The notes under the pieces are model-generated. The model searched no databases. It worked only from the letters and a program-made list of their open reading frames with translations, and was not told the origin of the DNA. The position numbers and the translations under genes were made by a program. A DNA stretch of 64,000 nucleotides from the NCBI GenBank assembly GCA_038146785.1, contig JAYQSI010000005.1:62001-126000 (forward strand). Direction: 5' to 3'. The DNA is from VMDJ01 sp038146785. GTDB lineage: Bacteria > Pseudomonadota > Gammaproteobacteria > Chromatiales > Chromatiaceae. Positions 56,089-64,000 of this stretch are shown in pieces (within the stretch, counting starts at the first letter, position 1; every line of letters begins with the position of its first letter).

Positions 56089-56378
56089 TCTGGCTTTAGG
56101 GCGTTGTATTTATCAAGCTGCTCTTGAGTGGCTTTTTCTTGGTGGTTGTTCTTCCATTCATCGTAAGTCATGCCGTACACAATCTCTCGCGCTTGGTCGT
56201 AATCCATTTCGATGCCGACGTCTTTGGCGCCACCCATTAACCACTTTGACATGCAGTTGCGGCAGAAGCCGGCCATGTTCATCAGGTCAATGTTTTGCAC
56301 ATCTTTACGCTTTTGAAAGTGAGAAACGAGCTTGCGCCATGCGAGCGCTTCCATTTGCATTTGTTGTTCGGGTGTCAT
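56073..56378 (-). CDS. DUF1244 family protein
   Basis: A 101-residue protein with the family core GFCRNCMSKWLMGGAKD and MDYDQAREIVYGMTYDEWK. The CRNC pair may bind metal or a cofactor, but no function is established. It begins eight bases after the CnoX-like gene stop on the same strand, so the two are probably cotranscribed. Confidence 0.88.
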   Translation of the reverse strand: MTPEQQMQMEALAWRKLVSHFQKRKDVQNIDLMNMAGFCRNCMSKWLMGGAKDVGIEMDYDQAREIVYGMTYDEWKNNHQEKATQEQLDKYNALKPDQITE

Positions 56379-56386
56379 GAGTGTTC

Positions 56387-57247
56387 CTAGTGCATGAGGT
56401 TAAACATTTGGCGACGTGCTTGATTAACGATTGGATCGTCTCCCAGCATGTCGAGTAATTGGATGAGTGTTTTGCGAGCGGCATCATCATTCCAGTTCAG
56501 CTCGCGCATCATGATGCCAAGCAATTGCTGAATCGCAGATTCAATCTGCCCTTGAGTGATATCGCGAAGCGCAAGGGTGTAACGAGACTGATGGTCGTTG
56601 GCATCTTTTTCCAGAGCAGCTTCTGCTGCTGTGATGCTGGTTGGGTCTGGTGTGAGTTCGGCAAAGTGAAGCTGACCACGGATCTTGCTGATCTCAGGTG
56701 AGTTTTGTTGATCTTCTGGTAGGGCATCAATGGCAAATTTTGCAGCATCGAAATTGCCAAGCGCTGCATGTGCTTTCGCCATCGCGATCAGGATCAAATA
56801 ATTGTTTGGATCGGCTGCTTGGGCTGGTGCGAGCAGTTCAAGTGCTTCAGCAAATTGTCCCATCGCCATCATTTGTTCGGCTTGCGGTAGGACAGAGTTG
56901 GTTTCACGAGGGATGTGCTTATCCAAGAAGGTGCGAATGTCAGCTTCTGGCAGTGCGCCAGCAAACTCATCCACTTGAGCGCCATCTTTGAATAGTTTGA
57001 CAGTAGGAATGCTGCGAATGCCGAACTGTGCCGCAATCTCCTGCTGCTCTTCGGTATTGAGTTTCGCCAGAATGAATTTGCCTTGGTATTCCTCTGCTAG
57101 TTTGCTGAGAAGCGGCATTAAGATTTGGCAGGGTTGGCACCAGCTGGCCCAAAAATCGATAAGAACCGGTGTCTGTTGGGAGTCGCGCAGAACAACCTGT
57201 TCAAAATTTTCTAACGTTAAATCAATGATAAAAGGTGATTCGCTCAT
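56387..57247 (-). CDS. cnoX: CnoX/YbbN-type thioredoxin-TPR protein
   Basis: A 286-residue protein with an N-terminal thioredoxin fold whose active site is WCQPC (about 36-40), cis-Pro in SIPTVKLF, and a C-terminal TPR-like region (about 115-285). CnoX proteins hold unfolding or chlorinated proteins and pass them to GroEL or DnaK. This copy keeps both cysteines, unlike the WSGPC copy at 15799-16671. It is divergent from trxC. Confidence 0.9.
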   Translation of the reverse strand: MSESPFIIDLTLENFEQVVLRDSQQTPVLIDFWASWCQPCQILMPLLSKLAEEYQGKFILAKLNTEEQQEIAAQFGIRSIPTVKLFKDGAQVDEFAGALPEADIRTFLDKHIPRETNSVLPQAEQMMAMGQFAEALELLAPAQAADPNNYLILIAMAKAHAALGNFDAAKFAIDALPEDQQNSPEISKIRGQLHFAELTPDPTSITAAEAALEKDANDHQSRYTLALRDITQGQIESAIQQLLGIMMRELNWNDDAARKTLIQLLDMLGDDPIVNQARRQMFNLMH

Positions 57248-57362
57248 CTATATAAAGCCTTGTTGGTCGTCATCTGCATGAAATAGGGGCGGTAATACAA
57301 GCTTTCAACTTGAATTTGCCTAACTTGCCACAATTTAAGAGGCATTGATATGGAGTAAATGT

Positions 57363-57803
57363 ATGTCAGATCCTATCCAGATGGTTTGCCCAAGTTGTGG
57401 TGGTGTTAATCGAGCACCTGTTGAGCGCGCCAAAGAGGCTAAGTGTGGTCATTGCAAGTCAATGCTTTTTCAAGGCATGCCTGTTGATGTGGATGCGGTG
57501 AGCTTTGCGAAACATGTGAGTAAGGGTGAAGTGCCCTTATTGGTCGACTTTTGGGCACCATGGTGTGGCCCTTGCAAAATGATGGCGCCGGCATTTAGTC
57601 AGGCGGCGACAAAGCTAGAGCCGCGGGTGAGATTGCTTAAGGTCAATACTGAGCAGCAGTCAGGTCTGGCGGGTCAATTTGGTATTCGTAGCATTCCAAC
57701 GCTGATGTTGATCCACAAGGGTAGAGAGATCGATCGACTATCTGGCGCGCTTGATGCGGCTGGTTTGATTGCTTGGACTGAGCAGGCACTGAAAAAAGCC
57801 TGA
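57363..57803 (+). CDS. trxC: Thioredoxin 2 (zinc-binding)
   Basis: A 146-residue TrxC: N-terminal zinc-binding CPSCGG and CGHCKS, then a thioredoxin fold with WCGPC and SIPTLML. It reduces disulfides and is usually induced by oxidative stress. ATG 57363 has GGAG eight bases upstream; an in-frame TTG at 57345 is unlikely. Confidence 0.95.
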   Translation: MSDPIQMVCPSCGGVNRAPVERAKEAKCGHCKSMLFQGMPVDVDAVSFAKHVSKGEVPLLVDFWAPWCGPCKMMAPAFSQAATKLEPRVRLLKVNTEQQSGLAGQFGIRSIPTLMLIHKGREIDRLSGALDAAGLIAWTEQALKKA

Positions 57804-57975
57804 AAGAATTCAATTATTAAAGAATTTTGTAAGATTTCGCCTAGCACCAGGGGGAGGACTCGCGTACAATTTCTTTCTCAGAGTTAGCCGTCAGAGTTGA
57901 CTCTACCCAAGCCCCTGAACCCTAGCCGAATTGGATCCCAATTGAGAACTTTTTCGGCCACTTGTGTGCGTGACA
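57804..57975 (+). promoter_or_regulatory. carA leader region
   Basis: A 172-base gap with a TACAAT -10-like box near 57865 without a good -35 box, and a small palindrome AATTGG-ATC-CCAATT near 57930 shortly before carA. Pyrimidine or arginine control would be expected for carAB, but no operator is recognised. Confidence 0.35.
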
Positions 57976-59103
57976 ATGAGCAAACCAGCGATTTTAGTTC
58001 TTGAAGATGGCAGCGTTTTTCGCGGTCAATCGATCGGTGCTGACGGCCAGACCGTTGGTGAAGTGGTTTTCAATACAGCCCTCACCGGATATCAAGAGAT
58101 ACTGACTGATCCCTCATATGCGCGTCAGATTGTCACCTTGACCTATCCGCACATTGGCAACACCGGTGTAAATAAAGAAGACGAAGAGTCGGGTGATATT
58201 TACGCTGCAGGCTTGGTGATTCGAGATCTACCGCTTCTGGTGAGTAACTTCCGCAGTGAACAAGCACTGGATGCATACCTTCGTGAGCATAATATTGTCG
58301 GTATCGCAGATATCGATACCCGTCGTCTAACCCGAATCTTGCGTGAGAAAGGCGCCCAAGCGGGCTGCATTCTTGCAGGTGATTCAGTGGATGAGGCAAC
58401 CGCACTGGCTGCGGCTAAAGCTTTCCCTGGTCTTAAGGGAATGGATTTGGCTAAGGAAGTCACCACCAAAGCAGCGTATGAGTGGAATGAGACGAGCTGG
58501 TCACTAGAGCATGGCCATCAAACGGTTGCTGCTGAAGATCAAAAATTCCATGTTGTCGCTTATGACTTTGGCGTTAAGCGCAACATTCTTCGTATGTTGG
58601 TTGATCGCGGCTGCCGCTTGACGGTTGTTCCTGCAAAAACACCAGCTGAAGATGTTATGGCAATGAATCCCGATGGCGTCTTTTTATCAAATGGTCCTGG
58701 CGATCCAGAGCCATGTGATTACGCCATTGATGCAATTAAGACGATTGTTGATTCAGGTAAGCCGACTTTTGGTATTTGCTTGGGGCATCAATTGTTGGCG
58801 CTTGCGAGTGATGCCAAAACGATGAAGATGAAGTTTGGTCACCATGGTGCGAACCATCCGGTGCAAAACTTAGATGACAAGACGGTGATGATCTCAAGCC
58901 AGAACCACGGTTTTGCGGTTGATGAGCAAAGCATGCCAAACACATTGCGTGTGACGCATGCCTCTTTGTTTGATGGTTCGATTCAAGGTATCCATCGAAC
59001 TGATAAGCCGGCCTTCGGTTTTCAAGGCCACCCGGAGGCAAGCCCGGGACCGCACGATGTGGCACCGGTCTTTGACCATTTCATCGAATTGATGAACCAG
59101 TAA
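57976..59103 (+). CDS. carA: Carbamoyl-phosphate synthase small subunit
   Basis: The glutaminase subunit, feeding ammonia to CarB for arginine and pyrimidine synthesis. The 375-residue protein has an N-terminal CPSase domain (LEDGSVFRGQSIGADG, TGYQEILTDPSYA) and a class I glutamine amidotransferase with FGICLGHQLLALA (nucleophile Cys) and FQGHPEASPGPHD (His/Glu). ATG 57976 is used; the frame from 57964 adds four residues. Confidence 0.96.
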   Translation: MSKPAILVLEDGSVFRGQSIGADGQTVGEVVFNTALTGYQEILTDPSYARQIVTLTYPHIGNTGVNKEDEESGDIYAAGLVIRDLPLLVSNFRSEQALDAYLREHNIVGIADIDTRRLTRILREKGAQAGCILAGDSVDEATALAAAKAFPGLKGMDLAKEVTTKAAYEWNETSWSLEHGHQTVAAEDQKFHVVAYDFGVKRNILRMLVDRGCRLTVVPAKTPAEDVMAMNPDGVFLSNGPGDPEPCDYAIDAIKTIVDSGKPTFGICLGHQLLALASDAKTMKMKFGHHGANHPVQNLDDKTVMISSQNHGFAVDEQSMPNTLRVTHASLFDGSIQGIHRTDKPAFGFQGHPEASPGPHDVAPVFDHFIELMNQ

Positions 59104-59156
59104 ATAATGAATTGAAGTAGGGGACGTTAAGTCCTCTTTTATTGCACGAGCACGAC

Positions 59157-62100
59157 ATGCCAAAACGTACAGACATAAAGAGCATTCTCATCATAGGCGC
59201 GGGACCGATTGTGATCGGACAGGCGTGTGAATTTGACTACTCCGGTGCCCAAGCGTGTAAAGCGTTACGCGAAGAAGGTTTCCGCGTGATCTTGGTGAAC
59301 TCGAACCCTGCAACCATCATGACCGACCCCGATATGGCGGATGCGGTGTATATCGAGCCTATTACTTGGCGCACCGTTGCGGCGATTATCGAGAAAGAGC
59401 GTCCAGATGCTTTGTTGCCTACGATGGGTGGCCAAACGGCATTGAACTGCGCTTTGGATCTCGATCGTGAAGGCGTGCTTGAGAAATTTAATGTCGAGAT
59501 GATCGGCGCCAATAAGGATGCGATTGATAAAGCTGAAGACCGTGATCGTTTCCGTCAGGCAATGCTCAAGATCGGTTTGGATATGCCGCGTTCTGCGATT
59601 GCACACTCTTTAGAAGAGGCGCATCAGGTTCAAGCGACGATCGGTTTCCCAACCATTATTCGTCCATCTTTCACCATGGGTGGATCTGGTGGCGGTATTG
59701 CTTACAACAAAGAAGAATTTGAAGAGATCTGTATTCGTGGCTTGGATCTATCGCCAACCAATGAGTTGTTGATTGAAGAGTCGATCGCGGGTTGGAAAGA
59801 GTACGAGATGGAGGTTGTGCGTGATCGTAACGACAACTGCATCATTGTTTGCTCGATTGAGAACTTTGACCCAATGGGTGTGCATACTGGCGACTCGATA
59901 ACCGTCGCCCCTGCTCAAACATTGACCGATAAGGAATATCAAATCATGCGTGATGCCTCTTTGGCGGTATTGCGCGAGATTGGTGTCGATACCGGTGGTT
60001 CAAATGTGCAGTTCTCAATAAACCCTGAGAACGGACGCATGATCATCATTGAGATGAATCCACGCGTATCTCGTTCTTCTGCGTTGGCTTCAAAAGCAAC
60101 CGGCTTCCCGATTGCGAAGGTGGCGGCAAAGTTGGCAGTTGGTTACACCTTGGATGAGTTGAGTAATGACATTACCGGTGGTGTAACGCCAGCATCATTC
60201 GAGCCATCCATCGACTATGTCGTGACCAAGGTTCCACGCTTTGCGTTTGAAAAATTCCCACAAGCGGATGCGCGCCTAACAACCCAGATGAAATCAGTGG
60301 GCGAGGTAATGGCAATCGGTCGTACCTTCCAAGAATCAATGCAAAAAGCGTTGCGTGGTCTTGAGACGGGTAAGAATGGTTTTGACTCAATGGTTAAGAC
60401 TACCGGTGAGGCGGCGCTTAAGAAGATTAAGAATGAGATTCGTCAGCCAAGTGCAGACCGTCTTTGGTATGTCGGCGATGCTTTCCGCATTGGCATGTCA
60501 CTCGAAGAGGTCTTTGAGATCACTAAGATCGATCCATGGTTCTTGGTGCAAATTGAAGACCTGATTAAAGAAGAGAAAGCGGTTAGCGAGAATGGTCTTG
60601 CAGCGATTGATGCTGACCGTATGTATCGTTTGAAGCGTAAAGGTTTCTCTGATGCACGTTTGGCTGATTTGTTGAACATCAAAGAGGCTGAGTTGCGCGC
60701 TAAGCGTCATGAGCTAGGTGTTCGACCTGTTTATAAACGTGTTGATACCTGTGCGGCTGAATTTGCTTCAGATACGGCCTATATGTACTCAACTTATGAA
60801 GAAGAGTGTGAGTCTGAGCCAACCAATCGAGACAAGATTATGGTGTTAGGCGGCGGTCCTAACCGGATTGGTCAGGGTATTGAGTTTGACTACTGTTGTT
60901 GTCACGCGGCATTTGCGATGCGTGACGATGGTTACGAAACCATCATGGTGAACTGTAACCCAGAGACAGTATCAACTGACTACGACACATCAGACCGTTT
61001 GTACTTTGAGCCGCTGACGCTCGAAGACGTGCTTGAGATCATCCATAAAGAACAGCCGAAAGGCATCATTGTTCAGTATGGTGGTCAGACGCCATTGAAG
61101 CTTGCTGAAGAATTAGAAGCTGCAGGTGCGCCAATCATTGGTACCTCGCCAGATTCAATCGACTTGGCAGAAGACCGTGAGCGTTTCCAAAAGCTGGTTG
61201 ATGACTTAGGTCTTAAGCAGCCACCTAACCGTACAGCGACCGCTGAAGATCAGGCGGTTAAGCTTGCTGAAGAAATTGGTTATCCATTAGTGGTACGTCC
61301 ATCGTATGTATTGGGCGGCCGCGCTATGGAGATTGTTCACGATAACGAAGATTTAGAACGTTACATGCGTGAAGCGGTTAGCGTGTCGAATGATTCGCCT
61401 GTGCTACTGGATCGTTTCTTAGATGATGCAATCGAAGTGGATATCGATGCGATTTGTGACGGCAAAGATGTTTTGATCGGCGGCATCATGGAGCATATCG
61501 AGCAAGCGGGTGTGCACTCTGGTGACTCGGCGTGTTCATTGCCGCCTTACACGCTTGAACCAAGAAGTTCAGGATCGCATGCGTGAACAAATCAAGGCGC
61601 TAGCGCATGGCTTGAATGTTGTTGGTTTGATGAATACGCAGTTTGCCATTAAGGATGATGATATTTATCTGCTTGAGGTGAACCCTCGCGCATCTCGTAC
61701 GGTTCCGTTTGTTTCTAAAGCGACGGGTCGTCCTTTGGCAAAGATTGCTGCGCGTTGTATGGCAGGTAAGTCGTTAGCTGAGCAGGGCGAGTTAGAGGAA
61801 ATCATTCCTAAGCACTATTACGTTAAGGAAGCGGTATTCCCATTCAATAAATTCCCAGGCATCGATACCATCTTGGGTCCTGAGATGAAGTCGACTGGTG
61901 AAGTGATGGGTGTTGCACCCACTTTCGGTGCAGCCTTTGCAAAAGGCTTAGAAGGTGGCAGTCAGTGTTTGCCGCGTTCAGGCAAGGCATTGATTTCTGT
62001 TCGCGAGCTGGATCGTCAGCGTGCTGTTCAGGTGGCTAAGGATCTTAAAGAACTTGGTTTTGAGATTGCAGCAACCCGTGGTACTGCGCGCGAAATTAAA

Positions 62101-62367
62101 GCAGCGGGTATTGAGTGTGAGATCGTCAACAAGGTAGCGGAAGGTCGTCCACATGTTGTCGATATGATTAAGAACAATGAGTTCTCTATCATCATGAACA
62201 CCACTGAAGGTAAGCAGGCGATTCTCGATTCACGTTCTATTCGTGCCTCTGCTTCACAACACAAAGTCAGTTACTTCACTACAATCAATGGTGCAGAAGC
62301 CGCGGTGATGGCGCTGCGTCACCCTGATGAAGTCACTGTTAATAGTCTGCGTTCGCTGCAGTCATAA
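59157..62367 (+). CDS. carB: Carbamoyl-phosphate synthase large subunit, one frameshift
   Basis: Makes carbamoyl phosphate from bicarbonate, ammonia and two ATP. From ATG 59157 (MPKRTDIKSILIIGAGP) the frame runs to about 61557 in the second ATP-grasp domain, where one extra base in CTTGAACC shifts it (SLPPYTL, then QEVQDRMREQ in the other frame). Removing one base leaves 3210 bases, about 1069 residues, close to the usual 1073. Both ATP-grasp halves and the C-terminal allosteric MGS-like domain (about 930-1069) are otherwise intact. As the enzyme is normally needed for pyrimidines, a sequence error is likelier than a true lesion. Confidence 0.93.
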
Positions 62368-62378
62368 AGGAATAAGCC

Positions 62379-62855
62379 ATGGATAAGCATCCAATGACAC
62401 TCGCTGGTGCGGAAAAACTTCGTGCTGAGTTAAGTGAGCTAAAACAAGTTAAACGCCCCGCAGTGATCGCTGCGATTTCTGAAGCGCGCGAGCACGGCGA
62501 CTTGAAAGAAAACGCTGAATATCATGCAGCGCGTGAACAGCAAGGTTTTATCGAAGGCCGCATTAAAGATATCGAAGCAAAGTTATCGCACGCGCAAATC
62601 ATTGATGTCACCACGCTAAATGCCAATGGCAAAGTTGTGTTCGGCTCAACGGTCGTTTTGTTGGATATCAATACAGACGAAGAAAAGACCTATCAGATCG
62701 TTGGCGTTGATGAGGCGGATATCAAGATCAATAAGATTTCAGTCTCTTCACCTGTTGCCCGTGCTTTGATTGGCAAAGAAGAGGGTGATGAGGTTGTCAT
62801 GGAAGTGCCAGGCGGCACCCATGAGTTCGAGATTTTGGAAGTTCGTTACGTTTAG
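62379..62855 (+). CDS. greA: Transcription elongation factor GreA
   Basis: Rescues backtracked RNA polymerase by stimulating transcript cleavage. The 158-residue protein has an N-terminal coiled coil with the acidic tip (GDLKENAEYHAAREQQ) and the C-terminal FKBP-like domain (LIGKEEGDEV, EFEILEVRY). It follows carB by 11 bases. Confidence 0.97.
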   Translation: MDKHPMTLAGAEKLRAELSELKQVKRPAVIAAISEAREHGDLKENAEYHAAREQQGFIEGRIKDIEAKLSHAQIIDVTTLNANGKVVFGSTVVLLDINTDEEKTYQIVGVDEADIKINKISVSSPVARALIGKEEGDEVVMEVPGGTHEFEILEVRYV

Positions 62856-62858
62856 GCT

Positions 62859-63155
62859 TTAGGCTGAAGGTAGCGCTACTTTTGGCTTCTTAGTGTTGCG
62901 ACGGAAAAGAATCGCTATCTGCCCAATGTGTTGAATCAGCTCAGCGCCAGTGCTTTCCGTGATCTTAGCGATAGTGTCTAAGCGCTCTTCCTTCTCGGCA
63001 GCAATTTTGACTTTGATCAGCTCGTGAGTGTCTAACGCGAGTGTAATTTCATCCATCACACTATCTCTCAGGCCGTGCTGACCTACCCAAACGACAGGTT
63101 TGAGGTGATGCGCAAGGCTGCGTAGATGGCGGGTTTGGGCGTTAGACAGTGGCAT
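62859..63155 (-). CDS. yhbY: YhbY/CRS1-type RNA-binding protein
   Basis: A 98-residue CRM-domain protein linked to 50S assembly: SNAQTRHLRSLAHHLKPVV, VGQHGLRDSV (GxxG loop region), LIKVKIAAEKEERLDT and GQIAILFRRN. ATG 63155 gives the normal family length; the longer frame to 63266 is not homologous. It is divergent from rlmE, as in E. coli. Confidence 0.95.
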   Translation of the reverse strand: MPLSNAQTRHLRSLAHHLKPVVWVGQHGLRDSVMDEITLALDTHELIKVKIAAEKEERLDTIAKITESTGAELIQHIGQIAILFRRNTKKPKVALPSA

Positions 63156-63264
63156 TGATTCGGCCTTGGTGTAAAAAGGCGCGTAATATAACGATTTGTA
63201 GGCATCGTTGATAGCAAAATTGCGATTAACGCTGTGATTTTTAAATAAAAAATGATTTTTCAGC

Positions 63265-63885
63265 ATGGCTAGATCAAAAAGTAGTCACCAGTGGATGCAG
63301 CGTCATGTGAATGACGAGTATGTGAAGCGTTCCCAAAAGGACGGTTATCGGTCTCGTGCGGCTTATAAGCTGCTGGAGTTGCAAGAGCGCGACAAAATGA
63401 TCAAGCCAGGTCAGGTTATTGTGGATTTAGGCGCTGCGCCGGGCGGTTGGCTCCAGGTGGCGAAAAACCTAGTCGGCGAAAAAGGTGTCGTGATCGGCCT
63501 TGATTTGCTTGAGATCACGCCGATTCATGATGTTCCCTTCATTCAGGGTGATTTCCGTGAGGAAGAGGTGCTCAACCAGCTATTAGATGTGCTTGATGGC
63601 CGGCAGGTAGACCTTGTTATTTCGGATATGGCCCCCAATGTAAGTGGTATGACTGCTGTAGATCAGCCTCGGGCTATGTATCTGTGCGAACTTGCTCTCG
63701 ATTTTTGTCGACAGGTGCTTCGTCCGGGTGGTGGATATGTCACCAAGGTTTTCCAGGGGGAGGGCTTTGATGAGTATTTTCGTGATGTAAAACAAAGCTT
63801 TGGCAAGCTTGTGACACGAAAGCCTAAGGCATCTCGCCCTAAAAGCCGTGAGGTTTATTTGGTAGCAGGGAACTTTAAAGCGTAG
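63265..63885 (+). CDS. rlmE: 23S rRNA (uridine-2552-2'-O)-methyltransferase
   Basis: RlmE (FtsJ/RrmJ) methylates U2552 of the A loop. The 206-residue Rossmann protein has the SAM motif VDLGAAPGGWLQVA and the catalytic K-D-K-E set in AAYKLLEL, SDMAPNVSG, TKVFQGEG and REVYLVA. The order rlmE-ftsH matches E. coli. Confidence 0.97.
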   Translation: MARSKSSHQWMQRHVNDEYVKRSQKDGYRSRAAYKLLELQERDKMIKPGQVIVDLGAAPGGWLQVAKNLVGEKGVVIGLDLLEITPIHDVPFIQGDFREEEVLNQLLDVLDGRQVDLVISDMAPNVSGMTAVDQPRAMYLCELALDFCRQVLRPGGGYVTKVFQGEGFDEYFRDVKQSFGKLVTRKPKASRPKSREVYLVAGNFKA

Positions 63886-63945
63886 TAGCTTACGATTATT
63901 AGAAGGAAAAGCCGCCCAGTGGTAGAGGTGGCAGAGGAAAAGCTT

Positions 63946-64000
63946 GTGAATGACATGACAAAAAATATCGTACTTTGGGTGATCATCGCGGTCGTTCTGA
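63946..64000 (+). CDS. ftsH: ATP-dependent zinc metalloprotease FtsH, start only
   Basis: The first 18 codons, MNDMTKNIVLWVIIAVVL, resemble the N-terminal membrane anchor of FtsH, and the position after rlmE fits. GTG 63946 has GAGG eight bases upstream; ATG 63955 is an in-frame alternative. The gene continues beyond the window. Confidence 0.8.
   Translation, partial: MNDMTKNIVLWVIIAVVL

Noticed and set aside
61510..62367. Separate small CarB-like protein
   Set aside because: One base restores a single normal-length carB; the second frame lacks its own start or ribosome site.
1..64000. CRISPR arrays, IS elements, rRNA operon, replication origin
   Set aside because: No regularly spaced direct repeats, transposase genes, rRNA sequence or DnaA-box cluster were seen on either strand.

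Overview
The window reads as chromosomal DNA of a sulfur-oxidising gammaproteobacterium. The strongest taxonomic pointers are a complete soxB (13838-15748) that stands apart from other sox genes, as in Thiomicrospira-like lithotrophs, and gammaproteobacterial gene orders: rnr-rlmB, rpsF-rpsR-DUF2232-rplI-dnaB-alr-radA, smc-zipA-ligA, carA-carB-greA, and yhbY/rlmE-ftsH. The genus cannot be fixed from sequence reading alone.

Layout. 0-5 kb: the end of an RND exporter, two secreted Pro-rich proteins with repeated W/F-R-P motifs, and a membrane-anchored Met/Asn-rich protein. 5-13.7 kb: an Hsp20 gene behind a textbook sigma-32 promoter, pdxH, and a HupE-like membrane protein followed by an AddB-like/AddA-like nuclease-helicase pair, both frameshifted. 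13.8-24 kb: soxB, a CnoX-like thioredoxin with a WSGPC site, a DEAD-box protein with altered ATPase motifs, a frameshifted hybrid histidine kinase, thrC and a Kef-type antiporter. 24.1-26.1 kb: an SLC13 permease. 26.1-31.6 kb: an accessory, partly decayed stretch with two tandem candidate small RNAs, broken EAL and receiver genes, an intact ornithine decarboxylase, a flagellin remnant, a coiled-coil ORF, a frameshifted tyrosine integrase, and a tRNA-Leu whose 3' end is lost at the integrase junction. 31.6-64 kb: dense housekeeping genes for RNA processing, ribosomal proteins, replication, threonine synthesis, queuosine, chromosome condensation, division, DNA ligation, thioredoxins, carbamoyl phosphate synthesis and GreA, ending in the first codons of ftsH.

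How the parts work together. SoxB is periplasmic and releases sulfate in thiosulfate oxidation. The FRP-repeat secreted proteins beside the exporter could belong to the same sulfur physiology, for example as globule-envelope-like proteins, but that is inference. Three thioredoxin-type genes and two CPA2 antiporters point to redox and ion homeostasis.

The most unusual signals are: (1) two tandem stand-alone candidate sRNAs starting with the same anti-Shine-Dalgarno block; (2) a DEAD-box protein altered in motifs I, III and VI but otherwise conserved; (3) the tRNA-Leu/integrase junction; (4) frameshifts that are mostly single-base losses, often in homopolymers, which may be assembly error, gene decay or both.
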